From Bosea sp. Tri-49 (GTDB lineage: Bacteria; Pseudomonadota; Alphaproteobacteria; Rhizobiales; Beijerinckiaceae): 64,000 bases of DNA. Location: positions 3,904,501 to 3,968,500 of the forward strand of contig NZ_CP017946.1 in the NCBI RefSeq assembly GCF_003952665.1, written 5' to 3'. The translations under genes were made by a program, and so were the position numbers. Every line of letters begins with the position of its first letter. Positions within the stretch are counted from its first letter, which is position 1. The notes under the pieces are model-generated. The model was not told the DNA's origin, did not search any database, and saw only the letters and a list, made by a program, of their open reading frames with translations. Shown one piece after another: positions 53,808 to 62,222 of the stretch.

Positions 53808-55307
53808 CTACTCTCCGCCTACTTCCTTCGCGGCCGCGAGCGCCGCGCCGCGCAGAGGCAGCTCCTTCATGCGTATCAGGAAGAGGAGAGCCAGGGCGAA
53901 TCCGGCGAAGCTCGCGGCGAAGACGTAGCGGAACAGCCCGACCATGGTCGCCCGGTCGACCGCGCCGGCCTTCAGCGTCTCGGCCGAGAGCCCGACGCCG
54001 CTCGCACCGAGGCCGCCGAGCACGATCGCGCCGAAGATGGCGACGATCAGCGCCCCGCCGATCTGACGGAAGAAGTTCGCCGTGCCGGTGGCCGTGCCGA
54101 GCTGGTGCATCGGCACCGCGTTCTGAATCGAGACAGTCGCGACCGGCAAGAGCGTGCCGAAGCCGACGCTGATGAAAGCCAGGATCAGCCCGAAGCCCCA
54201 CAGCGGCAGCCGGTCGCCATAGGCGATCAGGGCGGCCGTACCGGCGAGTGCGACGGCAAGCCCCGCGACCGGCACGCGCTTGTAATGCGTCAGCTTGCCC
54301 ATCGCCCGACCCGAGGACGTCGCGCCCAGCACCGTCCCGCAAGTCAGCGGGATCAGGCCGAGGCCGGAATTGGCGGCCGACAGGCCCGCCACCGTCTCGA
54401 AATAGAGCGGCAGGTAGATGGTCAGCCCAATGAAGGTGCCCATGCCGAAGCCGGCGGCGATGGTGCCGTTGCGGACCACCGGATTGGCCAGGACGGTGAG
54501 CGGGATCAGCGGCTCCTCCGCGCTACGCAGACGCCAGGCGAAGCAGAGCCAGAGCAGGGCCGAGCCGGCGACGAGGCCGAGGATCGGCGGGGAAGCCCAA
54601 GGGTAATGCGTGCCGCCCCAGGACAATGCCAGCAGCAGGGTCATCGTCGCGCTGGTCATCAGCGCTGCGCCGAGCACGTCGAGCTTATGCGGCCTCTCGT
54701 GCCGCGGCAGGCGCTGCAAGGCCTTGTCGGTCATCCAGTAGGCGCCGAGCCCGAGCGGCAGATTGATCCAGAAGATCACCGACCAGTGCAGCGCCTCGGA
54801 GATCAGGCCGCCCAGCACCGGGCCGAGCAGCGAGGACGAGAAGAAGACGGTGGCGAAATAGACCTGGTATTTGCCGCGCTCCCGAGGCGGAACCATGTCG
54901 CCAACGATGGTCTGCGCCATGGCGATCAGCCCGCCGCCACCGAGCCCCTGCACGAAGCGGGCGGCCACTAGCAGCCAGAGTGAGGAGGCGAGCGCGCAGG
55001 CGATCGAGCCGATTACGAAGATCACGATGCCACCGAGCATGGTGACGCGCCGGCCATGGATGTCGGCGAACTTGCCGTAGAGCGGCGTCACCGCGGTCGA
55101 GGCGAGCAGATAGGCCGTGACGACCCAGGGCAGATGGGCGACGTCGCCGAGCTCGCGGCCGATCGTGGGCATGGCAGTCGCTACGATGGTCTGGTCCAGC
55201 GCCGCCAGGAACATGGCGAGCATGGTCCCGATCAGGATCGACCGGATATCGGCATGGGAAAGCGCCGCCTGCGCCGGCGGCGTCTCGACCCGCTTGTCCA
55301 TCGGCAC
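53808..55307 (-). CDS. MFS multidrug efflux transporter, 14-TM DHA2 (EmrB/QacA) family
   Basis: A 499-residue inner-membrane proton-coupled antiporter with 14 predicted TM helices. Motif D1 is LAALDQTIVATAMPTIGREL, motif A is LYGKFADIHGRRVTMLGGIV, and motif C is the SSSLLGPVLGGLISEALHW stretch, as in drug/H+ antiporters of this family. The start is MPMDKRVE at 55307 or MDKRVE two codons later. It lies downstream of, and on the same strand as, the HxlR regulator gene (153-bp gap). Substrate unknown; export of toxic compounds is likely. Confidence 0.9.
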   Translation of the reverse strand: MPMDKRVETPPAQAALSHADIRSILIGTMLAMFLAALDQTIVATAMPTIGRELGDVAHLPWVVTAYLLASTAVTPLYGKFADIHGRRVTMLGGIVIFVIGSIACALASSLWLLVAARFVQGLGGGGLIAMAQTIVGDMVPPRERGKYQVYFATVFFSSSLLGPVLGGLISEALHWSVIFWINLPLGLGAYWMTDKALQRLPRHERPHKLDVLGAALMTSATMTLLLALSWGGTHYPWASPPILGLVAGSALLWLCFAWRLRSAEEPLIPLTVLANPVVRNGTIAAGFGMGTFIGLTIYLPLYFETVAGLSAANSGLGLIPLTCGTVLGATSSGRAMGKLTHYKRVPVAGLAVALAGTAALIAYGDRLPLWGFGLILAFISVGFGTLLPVATVSIQNAVPMHQLGTATGTANFFRQIGGALIVAIFGAIVLGGLGASGVGLSAETLKAGAVDRATMVGLFRYVFAASFAGFALALLFLIRMKELPLRGAALAAAKEVGGE

Positions 55308-55460
55308 GTGCCCGTCCTGTGCGTGGGGAATGCTGGAGGATAGAGCGCGGGCCTGTCATGCGCCAGAGTCGGGGACGCAGGGCCGCTGAGAGGTGAGCGC
55401 AGGCCGATGCCGGCTTCGACATTCAGGCATGGACGAAGCGACTGAGGCAGCCGTTTCGGC

Positions 55461-55913
55461 TCAGCCTGTCTCCGGCACCTTCAGGATCACCGCCTCGTCC
55501 GCGCCGATCGGGCGCCCGTCCTCGGTCTGCACGGTCAAGGTGACCTTGCGGCCGCTATCGCGCTCGATCAGCGAGGAATGCTGCTCGCCTGGCGCGAACA
55601 GATGCTGCTCACCCCATTGCCGCAGCGCCACCATCACCGGGAAGAGGTCGCGGCCCTTGGCGGTCAGCCGGTATTCCTGTCTGGTGCCACCGGCCGCGGC
55701 CGGGACGGCTTCGAGGATGCCGCGCGCCGTCAGCGTCCGCAGCCGCTCGGAGAGGATGTTGCGGGCGATACCGAGGCTCTTCTGGAATTCGCCGAAGCGG
55801 GTCATGCCGTCGAAGGCGTCGCGCACGATCAGCATCGACCACCAGTCACCGATCGCGTCGAGCGCCCGAGCGCTCGGGCAATAATCGCTGACCAGGCTGC
55901 GGCGCTTCACCAT
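55461..55913 (-). CDS. HxlR-family winged-helix regulator
   Basis: A 150-residue MarR-related regulator: SDYCPSARALDAIGDWWSML, then RDAFDGMTRFGEFQKSLGIA, RNILSERLRTLTARGILEAV and QEYRLTAKGRDLFPVMVALR, WGEQH. A Cys near the N-terminus (DYCPSA) is the usual redox-sensing position in HxlR proteins. ATG 55913 fits the family start; the longer frame is an unlikely leader. It is divergent from an MFS gene at 56022, and the 19-bp palindrome at 55990-56008 is its probable operator. Confidence 0.9.
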   Translation of the reverse strand: MVKRRSLVSDYCPSARALDAIGDWWSMLIVRDAFDGMTRFGEFQKSLGIARNILSERLRTLTARGILEAVPAAAGGTRQEYRLTAKGRDLFPVMVALRQWGEQHLFAPGEQHSSLIERDSGRKVTLTVQTEDGRPIGADEAVILKVPETG

Positions 55914-55989
55914 CGTTCCCGCATTCTCCTCAAGGTTCCGTGATCGATCATTCGGTTGCAAGATAAAACTGACACCGCTACACCGCAAT

Positions 55990-56008
55990 GAGTTTCATTA
56001 TGAAACTC
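55990..56008. promoter_or_regulatory. 19-bp palindrome, probable HxlR operator
   Basis: GAGTTTCAT and ATGAAACTC are perfect 9-bp arms around one T. The site ends 13 bp before the MFS ATG at 56022 and lies 77 bp from the HxlR start. It overlaps or abuts the MFS Shine-Dalgarno region, fitting repression by the neighbouring HxlR protein. Confidence 0.65.
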
Positions 56009-56021
56009 TTCTAGCGGAGGC

Positions 56022-57305
56022 ATGCCCATGCGACTGGACCCTGAGGCGGCGCCGGCCGGCGCCGCGAGCGCCGACGCACGCCCATCGCCTTCTCCTCCGA
56101 CTGCGCCGCTCTCAGCCGGCATGATCCTGCTCTTTGCGGTAGCAAGCGGGCTGGCCGTCGCCAACGCCTATTTCGCCCACCCGCTGCTCGACATCATTGC
56201 CGACGACCTCGGACTGTCGCGGGCAACGGTCGGCCTCGTCGTCGGCGCAACGCAACTCGGCTACGGGCTCGGGCTGATCCTGCTGGTGCCGCTCGGCGAT
56301 CTCGTCGACCGCCGCAAGCTCGTTGTCCTGCAATCGCTGCTCTCGGTCGCGGCGCTGATCTGCGTCGCCGTCTCGGTTTCGGGTGCGATGCTCCTCGCCG
56401 CGATGGCGGCGATGGGTTTCCTCGCCGTGGTGACGCAGGCCTTCGTCGCCTATGCCGCGAGCCTGGCGCGGCCGGAGGAACGCGGTCAGGTGGTCGGCTC
56501 GGTCACGAGCGGGATCGTACTCGGCATCCTGCTCGCCCGCGCCATCGCCGGCGCGGTGGCCGATCTTTCGGGCTGGCGTGCGGTCTACGTTTTGTCGGCG
56601 GTGGCAACGCTCGTGATCGCCGCGATCCTGTTCAAGGCGCTGCCGCCCGAACACAAGCAGCCGGCGCAGCTCTCCTATCCGCGCCTGATCATCTCGCTCT
56701 TCGCGCTATTCCGGCAAGAGCGCGTGCTGCGCATCCGCGCGATCATCGCCATGCTGATCTTCGCCGACGTCACCACGCTGCTGACGCCGCTGGTGCTGCC
56801 GCTCGCCGCGCCACCCTTCTCGCTGTCGCATACAGCGATCGGCCTGTTCGGCCTTGCTGGTGCAGCAGGAGCACTCGGTGCGGCGCGGGCCGGAGCCTGG
56901 ACCGATCGCGGCCGCGGCCAGCGCGTCACCGGCATCGGGCTCGCGCTGATGCTGTTCGCCTGGCTGCCGATCGGATTGCTGCCGCAGTCGATCCTGTTCC
57001 TGATCGCCGGCGTGCTGATCCTCGATTTCGGCCTGCAGGCGGTGCACGTCACCAATCAGGCGATGATCTACCGGGTCCGGCCGGAGGCGCAGAGCCGGCT
57101 GACCGCGGGATACATGGTGTTCTATTCGATCGGCAGTGCATTCGGCTCGTCGAGCTCGACGCTGGTCTACGCGCATGCCGGCTGGACCGGCGTCAGCCTG
57201 CTCGGCGCAGGTATCGCCGCGGTCGCGCTGATCTTCTGGGCCGCAACCCTGAAGGCGATACCGATCGAGGCAACGCGGGCCGTGACGACGAAATCTGCCG
57301 CCTGA
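56022..57305 (+). CDS. MFS transporter (arabinose/drug efflux-like)
   Basis: A 427-residue inner-membrane transporter with 12 predicted TM helices after a ~30-residue Pro/Ala-rich N-terminal tail. Motif A appears as LVPLGDLVDRRKLVVLQSLL. VANAYFAHPLLDIIADDLGL at TM1 is typical of the YgaY/SotB-like efflux group. GCGGAGG precedes the ATG (56022); an in-frame ATG lies two codons on. It is divergent from the HxlR regulator whose probable operator sits just before the gene, so inducible efflux or uptake is likely. Substrate unknown. Confidence 0.88.
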   Translation: MPMRLDPEAAPAGAASADARPSPSPPTAPLSAGMILLFAVASGLAVANAYFAHPLLDIIADDLGLSRATVGLVVGATQLGYGLGLILLVPLGDLVDRRKLVVLQSLLSVAALICVAVSVSGAMLLAAMAAMGFLAVVTQAFVAYAASLARPEERGQVVGSVTSGIVLGILLARAIAGAVADLSGWRAVYVLSAVATLVIAAILFKALPPEHKQPAQLSYPRLIISLFALFRQERVLRIRAIIAMLIFADVTTLLTPLVLPLAAPPFSLSHTAIGLFGLAGAAGALGAARAGAWTDRGRGQRVTGIGLALMLFAWLPIGLLPQSILFLIAGVLILDFGLQAVHVTNQAMIYRVRPEAQSRLTAGYMVFYSIGSAFGSSSSTLVYAHAGWTGVSLLGAGIAAVALIFWAATLKAIPIEATRAVTTKSAA

Positions 57306-57309
57306 AACG

Positions 57310-57342
57310 ATCAGGGCCGCGTCTTGCGGCAACGGCCCTGAT
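57310..57342. terminator. stem-loop between convergent genes, possible terminator
   Basis: ATCAGGGCCG and CGGCCCTGAT are perfect 10-bp arms with a 13-base loop. They start 5 bp after the MFS stop and end 21 bp before the stop of the converging gene. No T-run follows on either strand, so intrinsic termination is uncertain. Confidence 0.5.
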
Positions 57343-57362
57343 GCCCCCTCATTGAAATCCGG

Positions 57363-57851
57363 TCACTTCAGCTTGGCGGCAATCGCCTGCAGGCCGGCAT
57401 TGGCGCATTCCTCGTCGAGATGGCCACCGGGAGCGCCGCCGACGCCGACCGCCGCGATGACCTCGTCACCGACCTTCACCGGCACGCCGCCGCCGAGCAG
57501 CAGGAAGCCGGGGATGTGGACGAGATTGCGCGCGCCGGCATTGTTGGCCGCGGCCTCGGCCATGGCGCCGGTGTTGTTCTTGGCCGAAACCGAGGTGAAG
57601 GCCTTGGCGCGGGCCGCCTCGACCGTGTGCGGGCCGGCGCGGTCGGCGCGGATGGTGGTGAGCACGACGCCGCCGCGGTCGACCACGGTCGCGGCGACGT
57701 TGAAGTTCTTGGCGGCGCAGGCGGCGACGGTGGCCTGGGCGAGTTCGACAGCGAGTGCGGTCGGCAAAGCGCGAACCTGCAGGACCTGAGCCTGAGCGAG
57801 CGTCGGCAGGGCGATGGCGGCAGACATGATGGCGAGACGGGCGAACGACAT
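57363..57851 (-). CDS. secreted GlcG/HbpS-like protein (DUF336)
   Basis: A 162-residue protein with a signal peptide (MSFARLAIMSAAIALPTLAQ, AQ). The body is a GlcG/HbpS fold: LAVELAQATVAACAAKNFNV, AATVVDRGGVVLTTIRADRA, GPHTVEAARAKAFTSVSAKN, and PGFLLLGGGVPVKVGDEVIA with AVGVGGAPGGHLDEECA at the end. HbpS of Streptomyces is a secreted haem-binding octamer that modulates its neighbouring two-component system. Here the gene follows a response-regulator and histidine-kinase pair on the same strand (98-bp gap), so an accessory sensor role is plausible but inferred. Confidence 0.88.
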   Translation of the reverse strand: MSFARLAIMSAAIALPTLAQAQVLQVRALPTALAVELAQATVAACAAKNFNVAATVVDRGGVVLTTIRADRAGPHTVEAARAKAFTSVSAKNNTGAMAEAAANNAGARNLVHIPGFLLLGGGVPVKVGDEVIAAVGVGGAPGGHLDEECANAGLQAIAAKLK

Positions 57852-57949
57852 GACGATCCCTCTGGTGACCACCGTTTTGGTGTGAAGGGACGATGCCAAA
57901 CCCGGCTTCGCCGTTGCATCCGGGCGTTCCGCGCGGACCTTACGTAGTT

Positions 57950-58558
57950 CTACCGATCCGCCCCGACCAGATGCAGTCGGACCATCTCGGCGACTGAGGT
58001 CGTCTCCAGCTTCTCGGCGATATGGGCGCGGTGCGTGTCGACGGTGCGCGGCGAGATCGACAGCGCCCGCGCGATCTCCTTGGTCGAGCGCCCCTCTGCG
58101 ATCAGAGCAAGGATCTCGGCCTCACGCTGCGACAGGCGCTCGAGCCGTTCTCGGAGCGAGGCCGTGCCGCTTTCGGCGGCGAGCATGCCATCGAGCGTCG
58201 CCAGCGCCGCCTGCACGGTGTCGATCAGCACCTGCTCGTCGACCGGCTTGGTCAGGAAATCGGCGGCGCCATTGCGGAAGGCGGCGCGGCAGGCCTCGAC
58301 ATCGCCATGGCCGGTGATGACGACGACTGGCCAGCGGCAGCGCGCAGCGGCCAGCCGTTCCTGCAGCTTCAGCCCGGTCAGGCGCGGCATGCGGATATCG
58401 GTGACGATGCAGCCCGGCCGCAAGCCGGGTAGCGCCTCCAGGAAGGCGGCGCCGTTGGCGTGCGGCTGGACCTCGAGCCCAACGGTGCGCAGCAGAAAGC
58501 TCAGCGCCTCGCGCACCTCCCAATCGTCGTCGATAAGATGGACGAGCTGCCGGCTCAT
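57950..58558 (-). CDS. FixJ/NarL-type response regulator
   Basis: A 202-residue transcriptional response regulator. The receiver domain (1-~120) has the acidic pair in HLIDDDWEVREALSFLL, the phospho-acceptor Asp in CIVTDIRMPRLTGL, and Lys in ADFLTKPVDEQV. The C-terminal LuxR-type HTH is LSQREAEILALIAEGRSTKE and IARALSISPRTVDTHRAHIA. The start overlaps the end of the histidine-kinase gene (ATGA at 58555-58558), so they form a cognate pair. It is a FixJ/TtrR-like family member; target genes are unknown. Confidence 0.93.
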   Translation of the reverse strand: MSRQLVHLIDDDWEVREALSFLLRTVGLEVQPHANGAAFLEALPGLRPGCIVTDIRMPRLTGLKLQERLAAARCRWPVVVITGHGDVEACRAAFRNGAADFLTKPVDEQVLIDTVQAALATLDGMLAAESGTASLRERLERLSQREAEILALIAEGRSTKEIARALSISPRTVDTHRAHIAEKLETTSVAEMVRLHLVGADR

Positions 58559-60063
58559 TCGGCCGCCTCCTTCCGAGCCTCAGCTACGCGCGGCAGGCGG
58601 ATACGAAAAACCGCACCGCCCTCCGCCGCATTCTCGGCGGCGAGCGTTCCGTCAAAACGCTCGACCAGCCGGACACAGAGGGCAAGACCGAGGCCAAGCC
58701 CGGCCGGCTTGGTGGTGAAGAACGGCTCGAACAGGCGCGCCTGCGCCTCCGGGGACAGGCCGGAGCCGCTGTCGCGCACCGCGAGCACCGCATCGCCGCC
58801 TTGCGTGTCGACTTCGATCGTCACGCTCCGCTCGCCGCCCCGCCCCTCGACCGCCTCCAGCCCGTTGCGGGCGAGGTTGAAGACGACCTGTTCGAGCTGA
58901 ACCCGGTCAGCCCGCACCAACGGCCGGCTGCCTTCACTGGTGACCCGCAGCGTCGCGCCGGCACTCTGGGCGTTCGCCGCCAAGAGATGGACGACCTCGC
59001 CGGCGAGTTCGGTCAGGTCGACCGTCTCGATGGCGGGTTCGGATTTGCTGATCCACGCGCGTAAACGCGCAAGGATATCGCCGGCGCGGCGGGCATTGCG
59101 CGCGATCGCCTCGAAGGCGCCGGCCAAAATCGCCTGATCCGCATCGGGCTGCGTCAGCAGCCGCCGGCCCGCCTGAGCCTGACCGAGGATCGCGGTCAAA
59201 GGCTGCGTCAATTCATGGGCGATGCCGGAGGCGAGCTCGCCCATGGCGTTGACACGGCCGGCATGGGCGAGGCGGGCATCCTGCTCGGCGAGCACGGCTT
59301 TGCGCGCCGCCTCGCGCGCGACATTGCGCGCTTCGAGCAGGCGCTCGACCAGGAATGCGGCGAGGGCGACGAGTACGCCCGCTAGCGCCAGAAAGGCCGG
59401 GGGCGGCAGCGGCCAATCCGGCGCGCTGGTCGTCAGCGTCAATCTCAGGGGCTGGGTGCGGCTCGCGATCTCGGCGCTGAAGGCGCTCGCCGGCCTTTCG
59501 CTCGCTTGACCCTGCTCGATCAGCCGCAGGTGAACCTCGGCCCCCTCCGGCAGGGGCGTATCGCTTGCCGCGAGCCGTGCCATATCGATGACGAGGGCGA
59601 GCGCGTAATGGCCGACGCCGTCGGTCAAAGCGCGCTTGACGAGGAGCAGCCGGGCGCCGCCGTCGAGGGCACGCGTGCGCAGATTGGACCCGACCGCCTG
59701 CTGTGCCTCCACCGCGACGATCGCGGGATCGGCGGCGTTCAGCAGCGAGCGTGGCGGGCTGGTCGCGAGGTCGACCACGTCAATACCGACAATGCGCGGA
59801 TAGAAGCGGACGATGCTGGCCGCGACCTGCTCGACGGTCGCGATCGGCGCCGGCTCGGCCGCCTGCACCAGCGCCGACAGGCTGGTCAGATGGGCGTCGT
59901 GCTGGTCGACCCGCTGCGAGATCAGACGGTGCAGCGTCCGCCCGGCCTCTTCCAGCGCGGTGGCATCATGGCTGCGCCGGTTAAGCGAATAGGCGGCGCA
60001 GGCGAGCCCGAATGCGATGAGACCCGCTACGAGGATGGCGGCGCGGCGCGACCTCCTCAGCAT
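58555..60063 (-). CDS. membrane sensor histidine kinase
   Basis: A 502-residue sensor kinase. TM1 (about 8-27, AAILVAGLIAFGLACAAYSL) and TM2 (about 228-247, FLALAGVLVALAAFLVERLL) bracket a ~195-residue periplasmic sensor of CHASE-like appearance (YPRIVGIDVVDLATSPPRS). HisKA contains GRVNAMGELASGIAHELTQP with the phospho-His. HATPase_c has N-box LEQVVFNLARNGLEAV, G1 RDSGSGLSPEAQARLFEPFF and GLGLGLALCVRLVERFDG. It pairs with the overlapping response-regulator gene. The secreted GlcG/HbpS-like protein downstream could be its ligand or partner. Confidence 0.92.
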   Translation of the reverse strand: MLRRSRRAAILVAGLIAFGLACAAYSLNRRSHDATALEEAGRTLHRLISQRVDQHDAHLTSLSALVQAAEPAPIATVEQVAASIVRFYPRIVGIDVVDLATSPPRSLLNAADPAIVAVEAQQAVGSNLRTRALDGGARLLLVKRALTDGVGHYALALVIDMARLAASDTPLPEGAEVHLRLIEQGQASERPASAFSAEIASRTQPLRLTLTTSAPDWPLPPPAFLALAGVLVALAAFLVERLLEARNVAREAARKAVLAEQDARLAHAGRVNAMGELASGIAHELTQPLTAILGQAQAGRRLLTQPDADQAILAGAFEAIARNARRAGDILARLRAWISKSEPAIETVDLTELAGEVVHLLAANAQSAGATLRVTSEGSRPLVRADRVQLEQVVFNLARNGLEAVEGRGGERSVTIEVDTQGGDAVLAVRDSGSGLSPEAQARLFEPFFTTKPAGLGLGLALCVRLVERFDGTLAAENAAEGGAVFRIRLPRVAEARKEAAE

Positions 60064-60143
60064 CAGCGTGTCGACCTCCTGTCGGAACCTGCCGGCAAGA
60101 CTAGCCGGTTTCGCGCCGCCATACAGTGGTCGGATGTCGGCGG

Positions 60144-61154
60144 CTAGCCTTCCGCCAGCGCCGCTGCCGGCGCGTCGAGCGAGAGCACGATGCCATCAGG
60201 CGCGAAATCGATCTTGGCGGTGCCGCCGAGATAGCTGCCAAGCACCTTCTCGATCATTTGCGAGCCGAAGCCGCGCCGCTGCGGCGACGTCACGCGAGGT
60301 CCGCCACTTTCCTGCCAGCGGAAGTGAAATTCGCCGGCCTCGCTGCGCCAGGACACGTCGACATGACCGCCATCCTGCGAGAGCGCGCCGTATTTCACCG
60401 CGTTGGTTCCAAGCTCGTGCAGAGCGAGCGCCATCGCCAGAGCGCATTTCGAGGAGAGCGTCACCGACGGGCCATCGAAAACGATGCGCTCGCCGGAGCG
60501 ATGCGGCGCCAGAACGACTTCGACCAGCTGCCTGAGATCGGCGCCGTGGCGGCTTGCCATCATCAGCACATCCTGTGCCGCCGCCAATGCCTGCAAGCGG
60601 TCGGAGAGGCGCCGCTTCACCATGTCGAGCGGCTCGTCCTGGCCGCGCAGCGACTGGTTGACGATGCCGGAAACCATGGCGAGCAGGTTCTTGATACGGT
60701 GATTCAGCTCGGCAGCGAGCAGCTGGTAGCGCTCTTCGCCGGCCCGCAATGCGGTGATGTCGCGCGAGACCGAGAGAATAGCTTCGGGCTTGCCGTTGGA
60801 TGCGATGATTGGCGAGACCTGCACATCCCAATAGCGCGGATTGCCCGCAGCGGTGTTGGCCGGGCCCTGGAACCGATAACTTTTGCCGGCCCGCGCCGCT
60901 GCCAATGCCGCCTGGGCCTCGACATTGCCGGCACTGTCCCAGAACTGCAGCCAGGGACAACCGCGGATCGCTTCGAAATCCTGGACTTCCATCACGCGCT
61001 GGCCGCCCTCACTCATGAATTCGAGCGCGCCGTCGAGGCCGATGACCTTGATGCAGTCGTCCGACGCGGCCAGCACGGCGCGCAGGAAGCGGACATCCTT
61101 GTCGAGCGGTGTCGGCACGGGCAGGCTTTCGAGTCGGGAATGAGACTTCATCAT
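60144..61154 (-). CDS. PAS-containing HWE/HisKA_2 family histidine kinase
   Basis: A 336-residue soluble kinase. A PAS domain spans about 20-140 (AASDDCIKVIGLDGALEFMS, YWDVQVSPIIASNGKPEAIL). The HWE dimerisation box is LLAAELNHRIKNLLAMVSGI with the phospho-His, and the ATPase domain has ALHELGTNAVKYGALS and GGPRVTSPQRRGFGSQMIEK. No TM helix, so it senses an internal signal. In alphaproteobacteria, such kinases often feed the general stress response or lone response regulators; none is adjacent. The start at 61154 avoids a Cys-rich leader. Divergent from glpR. Confidence 0.9.
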   Translation of the reverse strand: MMKSHSRLESLPVPTPLDKDVRFLRAVLAASDDCIKVIGLDGALEFMSEGGQRVMEVQDFEAIRGCPWLQFWDSAGNVEAQAALAAARAGKSYRFQGPANTAAGNPRYWDVQVSPIIASNGKPEAILSVSRDITALRAGEERYQLLAAELNHRIKNLLAMVSGIVNQSLRGQDEPLDMVKRRLSDRLQALAAAQDVLMMASRHGADLRQLVEVVLAPHRSGERIVFDGPSVTLSSKCALAMALALHELGTNAVKYGALSQDGGHVDVSWRSEAGEFHFRWQESGGPRVTSPQRRGFGSQMIEKVLGSYLGGTAKIDFAPDGIVLSLDAPAAALAEG

Positions 61155-61173
61155 TCGACCGCTAGCGCAGCCT

Positions 61174-61200
61174 CTGTCAAACGCGCATGTCTTTTGACAG
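61174..61200. promoter_or_regulatory. inverted repeat in the kinase-glpR intergenic region
   Basis: CTGTCAAA (61174-61181) and TTTGACAG (61193-61200) are perfect 8-bp arms 11 bp apart. Each arm contains TTGACA read outward or inward, so they may also be -35 boxes. Function unknown. Confidence 0.4.
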
Positions 61201-61318
61201 GTCGTCCGACAGGCGGCGCCAGTTGCGATGGCGCGGCAATCCTTAGCCGTCGAATGATACACGGTTGACGCTGCCGGCCGGCGCGGTCAGCTTGGCGCCA
61301 CGTCATGAGGAGCCGGAT

Positions 61319-62122
61319 ATGGAGACCATCACGCCACGCCAGCGCGAGATCGTGGCGCTGGCCCGGGCGCAGGGGCGCGTCAATGTAGAGGAGCTGGCGG
61401 CGCGCTACGAAGTCAGCGCCCAGACGATCCGCAAGGATCTGAACCAGCTCTGCGACCAGCGTATCATGTCGCGCATCCATGGCGGGGCGGTGGTGGCGTC
61501 GGGCGTCGAAAACCTCGCCTATGAGGCGCGCCGCTTCATCGCCCGCGACGAGAAGGCAGCGATCGGCCGGGCCGCGGCGGCGCTGATCCCGAACGACGCC
61601 TCGCTCTTCATCAATATCGGCACGACGACCGAGGAGGTGGCGCGCGCGCTCACCGACCATCACGGCCTGCTCGTCATCACCAACAACCTGCACGTCGCGA
61701 CGCTGCTCTACCCGCATCAGAATATCGAGGTGATCGTCGCCGGCGGGCCGGTCCGGCGCTCCGACGGTGGCGTCATCGGCGCCGCTGCGGTCGACCTGAT
61801 CCGTCAGTTCAAGGTCGATTATGCCGTGATCGGCACCTCCGCTATCGACGAGGAGGGGGCGCTGCTCGATTTCGATTATCGCGAGGTCCGGGTTTCGCAG
61901 GCGATCATCGAGAACGCCCGGCAATGCCTGCTCGTCGCTGACAGCACCAAGTTCGAGCGCTCCGCCCCGGTCCGCATCGGCCATCTTCGTGATGTCGACG
62001 TCTTCGTCACCGACAGGCTCGGCCCGCCACCGCTGCGTGAGCTCTGCCGCAGCGAGGGCATCACCGTGGTCGAAACCGAAACGCTGGCCGATCAAGCCGT
62101 GCGCATCGCAAGTGAAAGCTAG
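61319..62122 (+). CDS. glpR: DeoR-family repressor GlpR
   Basis: A 267-residue regulator: TPRQREIVALARAQGRVNVE, ELAARYEVSAQTIRKDLNQL and IMSRIHGGAVVASGVEN form the N-terminal DeoR HTH. The DeoRC sugar-phosphate sensor domain has FINIGTTTEEVARALTDHHG, LVITNNLHVATLL and CLLVADSTKFERSAPVRIGH. It probably senses glycerol-3-phosphate and represses the downstream glp genes. ATG 61319 has GAGGAG 6 bp upstream. It lies 100 bp before glpD, with CTTTCA-type direct repeats between that are the likely operator. Confidence 0.93.
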   Translation: METITPRQREIVALARAQGRVNVEELAARYEVSAQTIRKDLNQLCDQRIMSRIHGGAVVASGVENLAYEARRFIARDEKAAIGRAAAALIPNDASLFINIGTTTEEVARALTDHHGLLVITNNLHVATLLYPHQNIEVIVAGGPVRRSDGGVIGAAAVDLIRQFKVDYAVIGTSAIDEEGALLDFDYREVRVSQAIIENARQCLLVADSTKFERSAPVRIGHLRDVDVFVTDRLGPPPLRELCRSEGITVVETETLADQAVRIASES

Positions 62123-62124
62123 AA

Positions 62125-62147
62125 TTTTCACTTTCACTTTCGTTTTG
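62125..62147. promoter_or_regulatory. direct-repeat site, probable GlpR operator
   Basis: Three adjacent 6-bp units reading TTTCAC, TTTCAC and TTTCGT lie immediately after glpR and 76 bp before glpD. DeoR-family repressors commonly bind short direct repeats containing TTTC or GAAA. The segment is AT-rich against a GC-rich background. Confidence 0.55.
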
Positions 62148-62222
62148 CCGTTGCACGCAAGAAAATCACGCTCTACCGTACGTTGAAGAGGCGCCCGCAA
62201 AGGCCGCCTGCGGGAGGAATGC

